Of a DNA stretch of 64,000 bases, positions 26,240 to 35,298 are shown piece by piece (the stretch's first letter is position 1; each line of letters starts with the position of its first letter). The translations under genes were made by a program, and so were the position numbers. This DNA is from Nitrospira sp. Lineage in GTDB: Bacteria > Nitrospirota > Nitrospiria > Nitrospirales > Nitrospiraceae. The stretch lies in assembly GCA_030692565.1 (NCBI GenBank), contig JAUYAO010000058.1, forward strand, positions 434,001-498,000, given 5' to 3'. The notes under the pieces were generated by a model that was given only the letters and a program-made list of their open reading frames with translations, searched no databases and was not told the origin of the DNA.

Positions 26240-27043
26240 ATGTTCGGGACAATGGGGATTTCAGAGCTGATCATCATCCTAGTGATCGTGTTGATTATTT
26301 TCGGAGCGGGCCGCTTGCCGCAAATCGGCGAGGGTGTTGGTAAAGCTCTGAAAGGGTTCAAAAAGGAGGTGAATGAGATCCCGCCCCCTCAAGAAGTTGC
26401 CCAGGTTCAGCCTGACGTGACGGCGACGGTTGAGGCAGCCCACGTTGATAGAGCATCGGATCTTCAGCCGGCCGCACCGGTTCAGGCCGCGCCGAAGGCG
26501 ACGAATGTCCCCTATGTACCTGGTCCTGAACTCACGCCAGGAACCACGGCTTCGATGATGTACAACATGGGGCCACAATCTCCACAAGGTCCTCGTCCGA
26601 CCGGCGCCCCACCGATTCAGGCGGGTGGCGGGCAACAGGCCCTGTCGATGGAGGAGCGAGCCGCCGCTCCGGCTCCCATGTCCCGCGCGCAATATCCGCC
26701 GCTTCCACCGGGAGCGCAAGCGAAGCCAGCAGCGAAGCGCCCTTCAGCCATTGTGAACAAGGACGCAGTCGCGCGTGTACAGGCGCAGCAAGCCGCGTTG
26801 AAGGCGAAAGCGGCTCAAGCCCCAGCGGGCCTGTCTCCAAACGACATGCAGGGCCTTGGCGAAGGGTTGGGCGACGCCTTGCGAACATTCCGTCAGACGG
26901 TCGCCGATGTTCGAAATACCGTGGATCCTCAAGTGAAGACCATCCAATTTGAGATGGATTCCGCGCAGAAAGAGTTTCAGCAGTCTTTGGAAGCTGCCAG
27001 AGAACTGCCTCCGGTGGAGGAAGAGCCTCCCAAACAGGTGTGA
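26240..27043 (+). CDS. tatA: TatA/TatB-type twin-arginine translocase subunit with long C-terminal extension
   Basis: 267 residues against 60-90 for ordinary TatA. The first 50 residues are classic: a short N terminus, one membrane helix ([13 protein letters not shown]), the hinge FGAGRLP and the amphipathic helix [16 protein letters not shown]. After that come about 150 residues rich in Pro, Ala and Gln and a charged, helical C-terminal segment (about 205-260). Without a second copy one cannot tell TatA from TatB; the [10 protein letters not shown] hinge favours TatA. It would form part of the Tat channel that exports folded proteins, such as the Tat-signal binding protein encoded at 40302. 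GGAAGG lies before the ATG. Confidence 0.88.
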   Translation: MFGTMGISELIIILVIVLIIFGAGRLPQIGEGVGKALKGFKKEVNEIPPPQEVAQVQPDVTATVEAAHVDRASDLQPAAPVQAAPKATNVPYVPGPELTPGTTASMMYNMGPQSPQGPRPTGAPPIQAGGGQQALSMEERAAAPAPMSRAQYPPLPPGAQAKPAAKRPSAIVNKDAVARVQAQQAALKAKAAQAPAGLSPNDMQGLGEGLGDALRTFRQTVADVRNTVDPQVKTIQFEMDSAQKEFQQSLEAARELPPVEEEPPKQV

Positions 27044-27076
27044 AGCGCCACCCGGCTATCTGAACCCAGTATTGGT

Positions 27077-27904
27077 ATGATGCCCTCGTTTCGTGTGTTT
27101 GTCCTACTCAGTCTCTGTTTTGCCTCGCTGCTCGGGTGCTATCAGCCGGCCGCGAGTCCCTCTCCACAACGTACCGTAGAATCACTGTTGAGGCTCTTGC
27201 ATGACAGTGATCCCGTCTCTCGGCGAACCGCTGCCGAAGCGTTGGGCAAGATCGGGAGTCCGCAGGCGGTCGATTCGCTTGTCGTGGCGTTAGGGGACCA
27301 GTCGCATATTGTTCGCGAGGCAGCCGTACGGAGTTTAGGAGGCGTAGGTCCTCTTGATCTAGGCACAAGAGTGCATCTGGCAGGGGCACTCATTGACCCT
27401 GCCGAATCTGTGCGCTCCGCAGCATCACAGACCTTGGCGTCTCTTGATTTGGTACAAGAGCCCTGGCCGCTGGCAAGGTCGCAGTTGGCTCACGCAGATC
27501 CAGAGGTCCGTCGTGTCGTCATTTACGCCTTTGAGAGCATTGACTCTCCCACCGCAGTGAGTGCGCTCGTGGATAGTCTGCATGATCCTGATCCACAGGT
27601 CCGCCAAGCCGCAGTCGCGGTGTTAGGTGAGTCGGGGGACTCCAGGGTTGCGGAATTGTTCAGGGAACAATTGAGGGCAGAGTCTTCGTCGAATGTGCGC
27701 GCGGAGATCGTCTATCGACTGCAATTCTTTTCTGAGGGAGAGTTTGAAGAAGGACTGCGATTCGTCACAATCCACGATGAGAGTGGTCAAGTGCGGCGCT
27801 GGGCTGACCACACGCTTAGGGGGCTGCGGGAAGGACGCGATTCCGGTTCAAGGCCTCGACCAATTCCACCAGCTGTGCCTGAGCTTTCTCATCAATATCC
27901 GTAA
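27077..27904 (+). CDS. HEAT-repeat lipoprotein
   Basis: 275 residues. The signal peptide ends in a lipobox (LASLLGC, Cys near residue 21), so it should be lipid-anchored. At least four HEAT/PBS-type repeats follow, such as DSDPVSRRTAAEALGKIG, DQSHIVREAAVRSLGGVG and DPDPQVRQAAVAVLGESG. These form alpha-solenoid protein-binding scaffolds. It lies 33 bases downstream of tatA in the same direction. The last 89 bases overlap the 3' end of the convergent PilZ gene. Confidence 0.85.
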   Translation: MMPSFRVFVLLSLCFASLLGCYQPAASPSPQRTVESLLRLLHDSDPVSRRTAAEALGKIGSPQAVDSLVVALGDQSHIVREAAVRSLGGVGPLDLGTRVHLAGALIDPAESVRSAASQTLASLDLVQEPWPLARSQLAHADPEVRRVVIYAFESIDSPTAVSALVDSLHDPDPQVRQAAVAVLGESGDSRVAELFREQLRAESSSNVRAEIVYRLQFFSEGEFEEGLRFVTIHDESGQVRRWADHTLRGLREGRDSGSRPRPIPPAVPELSHQYP

Positions 27905-28343
27905 ACTGTACGCCCATTCCAGGAAACAAGAGGTGGCGCTCGGGACGATTTCTCGTCCAGGCCACCTTGCCCTTGGCTTTGACCTTCTCCCAGGGTCGAT
28001 CTGGTAAGGCAAATTCCACCGACACTTCCGTTCCGGGGGCAAGTGGTGTCCCGCTTTCGATGAAGAGCCCGCCCCCGCCGATCCCACCGGTGAGGCTGTC
28101 AAATTGCTTTCCTTCGGGCGTGGAATAGCGGACTTTCAGGGCGAGCGGTGCTCGGGGGTGTGTGCGGCAATGGGCAAAGCGCGTATCGTCATCACTCGCC
28201 AGGAGTCGATCAATGATGTGTCCCCAAGGGATTCCTCCCAGGAGAGTGCCCGAGGGATCGTGGATAAGAATTATTTCTTGGTCTGCGTCGACCACGAGAT
28301 ACTTTCCTTGATGATCGGCGGTGGTGACGACGGGGTATTTCAT
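27816..28343 (-). CDS. PilZ-domain protein
   Basis: 175 residues: a 60-residue N-terminal unit (MKYPVVTTADHQGKYLVV) and a C-terminal PilZ domain with the arginine motif RTHPRAPL near residue 62 and a glycine-rich loop SLTGGIGGGGLFIES where canonical PilZ has D/NxSxxG. The first arginine motif is intact, but the second is unusual, so cyclic-di-GMP binding is likely but not certain. It is a paralogue of the next gene upstream (52 bases away) with the same layout, so the two form a tandem duplication. Confidence 0.83.
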   Translation of the reverse strand: MKYPVVTTADHQGKYLVVDADQEIILIHDPSGTLLGGIPWGHIIDRLLASDDDTRFAHCRTHPRAPLALKVRYSTPEGKQFDSLTGGIGGGGLFIESGTPLAPGTEVSVEFALPDRPWEKVKAKGKVAWTRNRPERHLLFPGMGVQFTDIDEKAQAQLVELVEALNRNRVLPAAP

Positions 28344-28395
28344 CTATGAAGAACCTCAGTCGGTCTGGCGCAAAGGAGGGCAGTCAATCGATACT

Positions 28396-28914
28396 TCAAG
28401 CGGCTCGTTCGGCGCCATCGAGGGTTTTCACGATGGCCAAGATGCGATCCCGTGCTTCTGGCTGAATGTCTGTAAATCGAACGCCCATGCCGGGACTAAA
28501 TGTGTATTGATCCGCCTTGGGACAGACCCAGGCTACGATTCCTTTGGCCTGGATCCACTCGGCGGGCTGTTCAGGAAGGGAGAAGTCCATGGCGAGTTTG
28601 GTGCCGACCGGGAGGGGCGTTGTGCTTTCGATAAAGAGCCCGCCTCCGCCGATCCCCCCTGCCCGGCTATCGTAGCGGTCTCCTTCCGGAGTCTTGTAGC
28701 GCACTCGAAACGCCAGATTAATGCGGGGTTCAGAGCGCGTTTCTTTGGGAAGGGCGGGCTTGCGGTAGGCGAGGATTTGATCAATGACGAAATCCCAGGA
28801 GAGGCTTCCGATCGCCTCACCGTTGTTCCCGAGGAGATTGACGATTTCTCGTGAGGCGTCCAGTTCGAGGGTTTTCCCTTTGTGGCGAAGGCTGAGGGAT
28901 ACAGGGAGTTTCAC
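28396..28914 (-). CDS. PilZ-domain protein, paralogue of the adjacent gene
   Basis: 172 residues. The GTG at 28914 is preferred over an upstream start because AGGAGG lies just ahead and the product then begins MKLPVSLSLRHKGKTLEL, aligning with MKYPVV of the paralogue. The PilZ domain carries RSEPRINL and the Gly-rich loop SRAGGIGGGGLFIES. Its partner shares about half of the visible residues. The product is cytoplasmic, with no other domain. A role in c-di-GMP-controlled surface or motility functions is typical of the family but not shown here. Confidence 0.83.
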   Translation of the reverse strand: MKLPVSLSLRHKGKTLELDASREIVNLLGNNGEAIGSLSWDFVIDQILAYRKPALPKETRSEPRINLAFRVRYKTPEGDRYDSRAGGIGGGGLFIESTTPLPVGTKLAMDFSLPEQPAEWIQAKGIVAWVCPKADQYTFSPGMGVRFTDIQPEARDRILAIVKTLDGAERAA

Positions 28915-29048
28915 GGGGCCTCCTAGCGCGATTCTGATACTCCCCAAATATAGCGGGTTATTTTATGTTGTCGAGTAATACGTGAGAATCATCCGAAAAG
29001 CCGCAAGGCGGGCCGAGGTAACCAGTATTGGGGGGATACGCAGGAAGG

Positions 29049-29084
29049 AAAAAGAGGTGCGCCGGGCCACGCGGGCGGCCCGGC
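29049..29084 (-). terminator. Intrinsic terminator downstream of clpX
   Basis: On the minus strand a perfect 8-bp stem (GCCGGGCC and GGCCCGGC, 29061-29068 with 29077-29084, eight-base loop) is followed within seven bases by a run of five T (29049-29053). It lies 14 bases after the clpX stop and should end the tig-clpP-clpX transcript. Confidence 0.6.
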
Positions 29085-29097
29085 TGCAATGTCGCGT

Positions 29098-30354
29098 TTA
29101 TGCGCTCTTCGCGTCTTTGTCCTGCTCGAAAATGCGAATCGGGGGATTCTTTCCGGAGATCGCATCTTCCGTGATGAGGACTTCTTTGATTTGCTTTTGC
29201 GACGGGGCGTCGTACATCACGTCCAGCATCACTTCTTCGAGGATCGCACGGAGTCCTCGGGCCCCGGTTTTCTGCAGATAGGCTTTGCGCGCGACGGCGC
29301 CGAGCGCTCCGTCGGTAAATTTGAGTTTCACTTTTTCGAAGGAGAGCAATTTCTCATATTGTTTCGTCAGGGCGTTGCGTGGTTCGGTCAAGATCCGAAC
29401 CAGCGCCCGCTCATCCAATTCTTCCAGCGTCGCGACGACGGGGACGCGACCCACAAACTCCGGGATGAGTCCGTACTTGAGGAAATCTTCCGGCTGCACG
29501 TGGGCGAGCATTTCTCCCAGTCGAGCCTCGCTGCGTCCGCGAATTTCAGCCCCAAACCCCATCGATTTGCGATTTAAGCGCTGCTCGACGAGGGATTCCA
29601 GACCGACAAACGCGCCTCCGCAGATGAACAGGATGTTGCTGGTATTGACCTGAATGAACTCTTGATGCGGATGTTTCCGCCCGCCTTGTGGAGGGACATT
29701 GGCTACGGTGCCTTCGATCAGCTTGAGCAGGGCTTGTTGCACACCTTCTCCGGAGACGTCGCGCGTGATCGAGGGACTGTCACTCTTGCGGCTGATCTTA
29801 TCGATTTCATCAATGTAGACGATGCCTCGTTCAGCCCGTTCGACATCGTAATCAGCTGCCTGGAGGAGCTTCAGGATGATGTTTTCGACATCTTCCCCCA
29901 CGTACCCGGCTTCCGTCAGGGTTGTGGCATCAGCCATGGTAAAGGGGACATCGAGATACTTGGCCAGGGTCTGGGCCAGCAGGGTCTTTCCCGTCCCGGT
30001 CGGGCCGACCACGAGGATGTTTCCTTTTTGGAGTTCGACATCGTCGACGTCTTTTTCCTTGGAGGAAATACGTTTGTAGTGATTGTGGACGGCGACGGAG
30101 AGAATGCGTTTCGCGCGGTCTTGTCCCACAACGTATTGATCGAGGTGGTGCTTGATATCGGCTGGTTTTTTGAGCTTGGAGGAGATTTCTTCCTTGGCTT
30201 CTTCCCAGTCTTCCGCAATGATGTCGTTGCAGAGATTGACGCATTCGTCACAGATATAGACGGTCGGCCCCGCGATCAGCTTGCGTACTTCATCGCGGCT
30301 TTTCCCGCAAAAGGAACACCGCAAATGTCGATCCACCTTCTCCTGCTTGGCCAT
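29098..30354 (-). CDS. clpX: ATP-dependent Clp protease ATP-binding subunit ClpX
   Basis: 418 residues. The N-terminal zinc-binding domain has CSFCGK and CDECVNLC, the AAA+ core has the Walker [11 protein letters not shown] and Walker B YIDEIDKI, and the pore loop GYVGEDVE and sensor regions are in place. ClpX unfolds tagged substrates and feeds them to ClpP. AGGAGG precedes the ATG at 30354, and clpP ends 13 bases upstream, so they form one operon. The frame extends further upstream, but into clpP coding sequence. Confidence 0.98.
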   Translation of the reverse strand: MAKQEKVDRHLRCSFCGKSRDEVRKLIAGPTVYICDECVNLCNDIIAEDWEEAKEEISSKLKKPADIKHHLDQYVVGQDRAKRILSVAVHNHYKRISSKEKDVDDVELQKGNILVVGPTGTGKTLLAQTLAKYLDVPFTMADATTLTEAGYVGEDVENIILKLLQAADYDVERAERGIVYIDEIDKISRKSDSPSITRDVSGEGVQQALLKLIEGTVANVPPQGGRKHPHQEFIQVNTSNILFICGGAFVGLESLVEQRLNRKSMGFGAEIRGRSEARLGEMLAHVQPEDFLKYGLIPEFVGRVPVVATLEELDERALVRILTEPRNALTKQYEKLLSFEKVKLKFTDGALGAVARKAYLQKTGARGLRAILEEVMLDVMYDAPSQKQIKEVLITEDAISGKNPPIRIFEQDKDAKSA

Positions 30355-30367
30355 GCGTCCTCCTGTG

Positions 30368-31006
30368 TTACTTACCCTTGGCGCCGTCTTTGGCTGTGTC
30401 CCCAGACTCCACAGACTTGAGTCCTTTGGTCTGTCGGGAAATGACTTCGTCAATCAGGCCATACGTCTTGGCTTCTTCCGCTGACATGAAATAGTCGCGT
30501 TCGGTATCGTGAGAGATCTTTTCGATCGGCTGGCCGGTGTGCTTCGCCATAATCTCGTTCAACCGTTCGCGGATTTTGAGAATCTCTCGCGCATGGATGT
30601 CGATTTCAGTGGCTTGTCCCTGAAATCCGCCGAGGGGCTGGTGAATCATGACGCGCGCATTCGGGAGCGCGTAGCGTTTGCCTTTCGCTCCAGCGGTGAG
30701 GAGCAAGGCCCCCATGCTGGCGGCCTGCCCCAGGCAGATCGTGTTGATCGGGGGTTTTACATATTGCATCGTGTCATAGATACCGAGCCCTGCCGTGACG
30801 CTGCCGCCGGGGGAATTCACATAGAGATTGATGTCCTTTTCTGGGTCTTCGGCCTCAAGGAACAAGAGCTGGGCAATGACAAGATTCGCGAACATGTCAT
30901 CGATCGGCGCGCCCAAGAATATGATTCGGTCTTTCAAGAGACGGGAATAGATATCGTAGGCGCGTTCGCCTCGATTGGTTTGTTCGACTACGATCGGGAC
31001 CAACAT
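30368..31006 (-). CDS. clpP: ATP-dependent Clp protease proteolytic subunit ClpP
   Basis: 212 residues from ATG 31006 (GGAAAGGAA ahead); a TTG at 31027 is an alternative. The catalytic Ser is in [11 protein letters not shown], the His in MIHQPLGG, and the Asp in the ISHDTERD region. This is the tetradecameric serine protease that works with ClpX, encoded 13 bases downstream. It lies in the standard tig-clpP-clpX order. Confidence 0.98.
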   Translation of the reverse strand: MLVPIVVEQTNRGERAYDIYSRLLKDRIIFLGAPIDDMFANLVIAQLLFLEAEDPEKDINLYVNSPGGSVTAGLGIYDTMQYVKPPINTICLGQAASMGALLLTAGAKGKRYALPNARVMIHQPLGGFQGQATEIDIHAREILKIRERLNEIMAKHTGQPIEKISHDTERDYFMSAEEAKTYGLIDEVISRQTKGLKSVESGDTAKDGAKGK

Positions 31007-31072
31007 ATATTCAATTCCTTTCCGCAATGTTTGGAGCGCGCCCCTCGCTCGAGGCGCTTGCAGGCACCGTGT

Positions 31073-32395
31073 CTAACCTTGGATCACAGAGTTGCGGTAT
31101 ACAAAGTCCAACGCTTTATCCGCCAGGATGCGCGAGCGCAATTCTTCGATGGAATCCTGGCCGCCGGCTTGAATCATTTTCACGAGCTCAGCCATCGGGA
31201 CGCGGAGTTCGGTTGCCAGCCTGGTGACTTCGTTGTTCATATCTTCCTGGCTGACCGAGATAGCTTCCTTCGTGGCAATGGCTTCGAGGATCAGGCCGAC
31301 TTTGACGCGCCGGTTGGCTTCGTCGCGGTTCTCTTCGCGGATGGTCTTGAGTTCTTCGGCCGTGGCAGCGGGTGATGGATCGGTGGCCTTCCCACGTTGC
31401 CGCTCTTGGAGTCTCTGCCGGACGATGGCGTCCAATTCACGTGTCACAAGGGTTTCCGGCAGGTCAAAGTGGTGCGTTTCGGCCAGCCGTTTGAGAATCG
31501 TATCTTTGTAGGATTCATCAATGTCGCGCTTGAGAGCTTTTTCCATCTCACTGCGCAGTTTGTCCTTAATTTCTTGAAGTGACGAGAATGGCCCGCAGTC
31601 CTTGGCAAACTCGTCGTCGAGTGCCGGCAGCGTTTTCTGCTTCACGCCTTTGATGGCTAGGCTGAACTTCACGGTCTTGCCGGCGACCCGGGTATCGGGA
31701 TGACTACTGGGATAGTTCTGAGGAATTTCGACGGTGTCTCCGTCTTTCTTGCCGACTAAATAACTGTCGATTTCGATGCCGAGGAGTGCGGCTTTGGAAC
31801 CGACTTTGTGAAGCTGGCCTTCTTTCTTGGTTCCCTCAAGCGACGTGCTATCAAGAAAGCCTTCGAGATCAACGACGGCAAAATCTCCATCGCCTAATGC
31901 GGTGCCGGGCGGGGCGGCTTCAAGCCTCGCCTGCTGTTCACGCAGGACATCAAGGGCCCGATCGAGCTGTTCGTCGGTGACGGTCCGTTTGTCCGGCTTC
32001 AGCGAAATCGGATTGGGGGCTTTGTAGTCGCGCAGTTCAATGGTCGGCTTGATTTCGACTGTGGCCGTGAAGGTGAAGGGTTCGTCCTTTTTGATTTTGA
32101 CCCGTTCCAGCGGCGGGATCTCGACCAGAACCGGGCTGATGCCGGCCTCGCGGACGGCGCGGTCGTAGAAATCCGGCACGATGCTACGAATGACATCTTC
32201 CTCGACTTCTTTGGCGTAGCGTTTTTCAAGGAGGCTCAGTGGGGCTTTCCCAGGGCGGAACCCGGGGATGCGTACTTGGCGGTTCAGTTCCGTATAGGCG
32301 CGCGAGAAACGCTGCGTGACTTCCTGAGCGGGGACTTCGATTTTCAATGCCCGCTTCATGGGGCCCAGTTCGGTCATTTCCATCTTCATCGTCAT
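31073..32395 (-). CDS. tig: Trigger factor, ribosome-bound chaperone
   Basis: 440 residues. The N-terminal ribosome-binding tail carries the signature GFRPGKAP, followed by an FKBP-type domain (GDFAVVDLEGFLDS region) and the helical C-terminal arms. It binds the exit tunnel near L23 and shields nascent chains. GGAAGG precedes the ATG at 32395. It is the first protein gene downstream of tRNA-Leu(UAG), with 59 bases between, and heads the operon with clpP and clpX. Confidence 0.97.
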   Translation of the reverse strand: MTMKMEMTELGPMKRALKIEVPAQEVTQRFSRAYTELNRQVRIPGFRPGKAPLSLLEKRYAKEVEEDVIRSIVPDFYDRAVREAGISPVLVEIPPLERVKIKKDEPFTFTATVEIKPTIELRDYKAPNPISLKPDKRTVTDEQLDRALDVLREQQARLEAAPPGTALGDGDFAVVDLEGFLDSTSLEGTKKEGQLHKVGSKAALLGIEIDSYLVGKKDGDTVEIPQNYPSSHPDTRVAGKTVKFSLAIKGVKQKTLPALDDEFAKDCGPFSSLQEIKDKLRSEMEKALKRDIDESYKDTILKRLAETHHFDLPETLVTRELDAIVRQRLQERQRGKATDPSPAATAEELKTIREENRDEANRRVKVGLILEAIATKEAISVSQEDMNNEVTRLATELRVPMAELVKMIQAGGQDSIEELRSRILADKALDFVYRNSVIQG

Positions 32396-32454
32396 GCGTC
32401 CATATCCTTCCACGTTCCATAAGGGGCGGGCCCAAACGGAGTTGCCGTCAAATT

Positions 32455-32537
32455 TGGTGCGAGCGGAGGGACTTGAACCCCCACGGTTACCCACGAGATC
32501 CTAAGTCTCGCGCGTCTGCCAGTTTCGCCACGCTCGC
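32455..32537 (-). tRNA. tRNA-Leu, anticodon UAG
   Basis: The 83-base class II tRNA has acceptor arms GCGAGCG and CGCTCGC, discriminator A and encoded CCA, an anticodon stem CGAGA/TCTCG with loop CTTAGGA (anticodon UAG at 32501-32503), a variable arm GTGGGTAACC, and GGTTCAAGTCC as T-loop. It reads CUA leucine codons. It sits just upstream of tig on the same strand and may share its promoter. Confidence 0.97.
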
Positions 32538-32872
32538 ACGGTGGGGAGCATCGCGGGGCTGTCGCCGTGGATGCTGAGACAGCAAAACACGCGATTGTGT
32601 AAGCCTTTTGTACCGTCGAAGGCGACCTACTGTCAACCCATACTCCCGTGGGGTTTACGCAGTTCTGAGTGCCTGGACCGCGACCAATAGAGAGCAGTGA
32701 GGACCATGAGCAGGGGGCTGTATGGATTGGCCTGCCTGAAGGGGGAGGTGAGGGTGGAAACGGATGGGTCCTGGCTCGTCCTGGATGGGGAGAGTATACT
32801 GACCATATCGGTGTCCGGCGGCTGCAAGATCTGGTTTATCTCGAGCTTCCGCATGGGTAAGGAGGTGGTGAG
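32538..32872. other. Intergenic region between tRNA-Leu(UAG) and HEAT gene
   Basis: The stretch carries the tRNA promoter (32607-32636) on the minus strand and the ribosome-binding site of the HEAT gene (GGAGGTGG before 32873) on the plus strand. A short plus frame from 32697 exists but runs 49 bases into the HEAT gene and has no recognisable product. Confidence 0.5.
32607..32636 (-). promoter_or_regulatory. Sigma-70 promoter for tRNA-Leu(UAG)-tig
   Basis: Minus strand: perfect TTGACA (32631-32636), an 18-base spacer and TACAAA (32607-32612). The predicted start is about 65 bases before the mature tRNA. Spacing is the same as for the other tRNA-Leu promoter. Confidence 0.5.
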
Positions 32873-33955
32873 ATGTATCGCTACTCTGTCTTTATCTCCA
32901 TCATCGTCAGTTGGGCCCTGATCCTATGGAGTGCTCCGGCTGGGGCGTATCGGGAATATTTTACCGCTGAACAGAAAGCGCAGCTCGATAAGATTCAAGT
33001 AGTGCTCGTCGAGACGCTCGCTCTGACCGATAAGGGAGCGGGTGATCCCGGTCCATTGTCTTCGGTCGTGTCGCGCCGTCTCGGCGAGGTCGGCTACAGC
33101 GTGGTGCAGGATGCCTCGAAGACGCATGATGCGGTATTCCGAGTGAAATGCGAACAGCGCAAGACCTGGGAGGGCACGGCCTCGTCGGGGGGGGACAATG
33201 ATCTGCCTGACGCACCCTCTCGTCTGTGGAAAGGACCGGCCTGCCAGCTGACGTATGCATTAGGCGGCATGAAGATTAAATGGCAGAAGGAAGTCCGCAC
33301 TGATTTTGAAGATGCCTCTGCCGCCGCCCAGGCTGCTCAGGCTGGAGATCCCGGCAGTTTTGCCATGGCGCGTCTGAAGGATCAGCTTGAGAAGTATGAG
33401 TTTCCTTTGATTCTCGCAGCCGAATGGGGCCATGCCGACCGATTACTGAAGCTGATGGATTCTTCAGAGACGAGTCTGCCCAGGAAGGTGAAAATCATTT
33501 CGCTGCTGGGGGAGATGCAGGCGGATGAAGCCCTGCCGAAGCTGAAGCAGGTGCTTCAGGATCGCGATCTGGCCAAGCAGGCCCTGGTGGCAATGGGCAA
33601 CCTCGGGAAGGAAGGGATCCCGCTGCTCGTGGATGTTATGAATACGTCCACAATGGTAGACATGCAAGCCTCTGCCGCAAAGGGTTTGGGGCAATTGGGC
33701 GGCGTGCATGGCGACGCGTCAGTTGTCCTCCCCTTGCTGGCCAAGCTGCAAGATCCGAAAACAGATTGGATGGTGCTGACCGAAGTGGCCTGGTCGTTGG
33801 GCAAGATTCCCGACAAACGGTCGATCCAACCACTCTATGATTTGGATAAGAAGCTGCAGAGACTGCGGGATCCTGACAATCAGGCACTAAAAAAATTGAA
33901 GGAAGCCGTCTTCTGGGCGATCAAGCAGTGTGATACCTGGGATCAGTTCAGCTGA
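32873..33955 (+). CDS. Secreted HEAT-repeat protein
   Basis: 360 residues. There is a cleavable signal peptide (hydrophobic run ISIIVSWALILWS, then APAGA). Residues about 25-160 form an unrecognised domain with two Cys (VKCEQ, PACQL) that could form a disulphide. The second half is HEAT/armadillo-like with repeats such as LLGEMQADEALPKLKQVL and AMGNLGKEGIPLLVDVM. An alpha-solenoid scaffold in the periplasm is the likely fold. It stands alone and borders the accessory region on the plus strand. Confidence 0.8.
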   Translation: MYRYSVFISIIVSWALILWSAPAGAYREYFTAEQKAQLDKIQVVLVETLALTDKGAGDPGPLSSVVSRRLGEVGYSVVQDASKTHDAVFRVKCEQRKTWEGTASSGGDNDLPDAPSRLWKGPACQLTYALGGMKIKWQKEVRTDFEDASAAAQAAQAGDPGSFAMARLKDQLEKYEFPLILAAEWGHADRLLKLMDSSETSLPRKVKIISLLGEMQADEALPKLKQVLQDRDLAKQALVAMGNLGKEGIPLLVDVMNTSTMVDMQASAAKGLGQLGGVHGDASVVLPLLAKLQDPKTDWMVLTEVAWSLGKIPDKRSIQPLYDLDKKLQRLRDPDNQALKKLKEAVFWAIKQCDTWDQFS

Positions 33956-33984
33956 GGAAGGGATGGAACCTGATGATCTTCTGT

Positions 33985-34003
33985 GCTCGCGCAACGCGCG
34001 AGC
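33985..34003. terminator. Hairpin after the HEAT gene, possible terminator without T-run
   Basis: A perfect inverted repeat GCTCGCGC-AAC-GCGCGAGC lies 30 bases after the HEAT gene stop. It has no T-tract, so it may be an RNA-stability or Rho-assisted stop rather than an intrinsic terminator. The rest of 33956-34341 holds the repeat copies listed below and no gene. Confidence 0.4.
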
Positions 34004-34206
34004 CTGGGAAGGCCCTCGTTGGACGCGCGCAGTGAAAGATCAATCAGCCCCCATCCCTGAAGAAGTAACGAGCGAGCTTGGAAGGATCATTTAATAAGGA
34101 TGAAGGTCGTTCGACGTGCGCTGATGAGTCGCTCCAACAAAGCCTCCCGACCCAGGTTCTTCCCTCTCACGCTCGGCGGAAAAGCCCCCGCATCCGAGGC
34201 GCCCAC

Positions 34207-34247
34207 GGCGAGATGAACTCGCTTCAAGGCTCTCCTCTCAAGCCCGC
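34207..34247 (+). repeat. 41-bp direct repeat, copy 1 (with 34912-34952)
   Basis: Starts GGCGAGATGAACTCGCTTCA and matches 34912-34952 at 38 of 41 positions in the same orientation. The two copies bracket the universal stress protein gene. Confidence 0.75.
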
Positions 34248-34260
34248 GCGGACAGGCTCC

Positions 34261-34295
34261 GCAATGTTGAATTGCAAGACCCGGCCTCTTATCTG
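34261..34295 (+). repeat. 35-bp dispersed repeat, copy 1 (GCAATGTTGRATKGCAAGAC)
   Basis: Matches 35597-35631 at 31 of 35 positions and has a shorter, more diverged relative at 36927-36959. All three point the same way and fall at the borders between accessory units. Confidence 0.7.
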
Positions 34296-34341
34296 TTCGT
34301 CCGCGGCACGTTCTTGTTCAATGACAGAGGCATTGACCATT

Positions 34342-34827
34342 TCATTCCACCACCCAGATAACAAAGCCTTTTGCGTCGCGCAGTAATTGATCGGTCACCC
34401 CGCCGCCGAAGATCCGTTTGATCCGGGACGTTCCATGCCGCCCCACGACGATGGTTTCATGATGTCCCCTTCGCGCCTCTTCGAGAATATTCCCGGCAAT
34501 ATCGTCCTCATGGCCATACCTCAACACCACATGGCTCGTGTCGAATCCGGATTGTGCCAGCGTCTCGCACGCCTTCTTCAAGACATGGCACTCGGATTCC
34601 CCTTCCTTCCGAATCCAGGCTTCTTGCTCATTACGCAACTGCACGCCCCATTGCGCCTCGGCGGCAGGATTCTCCGATCCGCCATGCTCCAGCAATTCCC
34701 GCGGCATGGGCTTGAGCACATGAAAGAGAGTGACGGCAACATCAGGGGTTCGGCGCAGGAGAGAGCCAACATACTGGGCAATGCGATGGGAGTTCTCGGA
34801 CTCGTCAACGGCCAGAAGAAATCGCAT
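34342..34827 (-). CDS. Universal stress protein (UspA family)
   Basis: 161 residues beginning MRFLLAVDESENSHR. The C-terminal ATP-binding signature is visible as VVGRHGTSRIKRI followed by FGGGVTDQLL (pattern G2xG9xG). The gene therefore probably encodes an ATP-binding Usp, cytoplasmic, of unspecified stress role. The start at 34827 was chosen from the family N terminus; upstream the frame runs into repeat sequence. It is flanked by the 41-bp direct repeats, suggesting mobilisation or rearrangement of this segment. Confidence 0.88.
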   Translation of the reverse strand: MRFLLAVDESENSHRIAQYVGSLLRRTPDVAVTLFHVLKPMPRELLEHGGSENPAAEAQWGVQLRNEQEAWIRKEGESECHVLKKACETLAQSGFDTSHVVLRYGHEDDIAGNILEEARRGHHETIVVGRHGTSRIKRIFGGGVTDQLLRDAKGFVIWVVE

Positions 34828-34911
34828 AGCGGCCTCCTTGGCAGGACGGGGCAAACGGTGCAATGTTCTATATATTATCCCCTTGAATTCGCTGATACCA
34901 GGGGGGCGCAA

Positions 34912-34952
34912 GGCGAGATGAAATCGCTTCAGGGCTCTCCTCTCAAGGCCGC
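34912..34952 (+). repeat. 41-bp direct repeat, copy 2
   Basis: Starts GGCGAGATGAAATCGCTTCA; three mismatches to 34207-34247. It lies between the Usp gene start and the toxin gene stop. Confidence 0.75.
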
Positions 34953-34977
34953 ATGCGGAAGAGGTGAGCATAACACG

Positions 34978-35298
34978 CTACAGGCTAACCCAAGTCACTT
35001 GACCTTTTGGAGCCATTGGCACCATTCGTTGGAGCTGCGGTATCAACGGTCGGAGGTCTTTCAAGCGATTCGTCGGCGCCTGCAGAACAATGACAGCGAT
35101 GGTAAATTGCGGGAGATGTTGTTGAAAGGATAGGTTTCTGTCAACCGTCACAAAGACATCGAACTGCTCCTGCGCACGCCTGAGCAGCTCGCCATTCTGG
35201 ATACCAGCCCAGCCGACCTGCGGCACAGTGACCACTTCATGGCCGTCGATCTCCTTGGCCAATCGACGGTCGATACACTCGTCAAGGAGAAGTTTCAC
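34978..35298 (-). CDS. DUF5615 PIN-like toxin
   Basis: 106 residues starting MKLLLDECIDRRLA, the hallmark of the DUF5615/PIN-like family, with acidic residues D6 and E7 and a second acidic site in VFVTVDRNLSFQQ. PIN-like proteins of toxin-antitoxin pairs are predicted RNases. Its ATG overlaps the antitoxin stop (ATGA). The pair is the DUF433/DUF5615 type, related in logic to VapBC. No active-site residue is obviously missing, so it could be functional. Confidence 0.88.
   Translation of the reverse strand: MKLLLDECIDRRLAKEIDGHEVVTVPQVGWAGIQNGELLRRAQEQFDVFVTVDRNLSFQQHLPQFTIAVIVLQAPTNRLKDLRPLIPQLQRMVPMAPKGQVTWVSL

Noticed and set aside
32697-32921. Plus-strand frame of 74 codons before the HEAT gene
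   Set aside because: It overlaps the real gene start by 49 bases, lacks a Shine-Dalgarno sequence and has no recognisable protein features.
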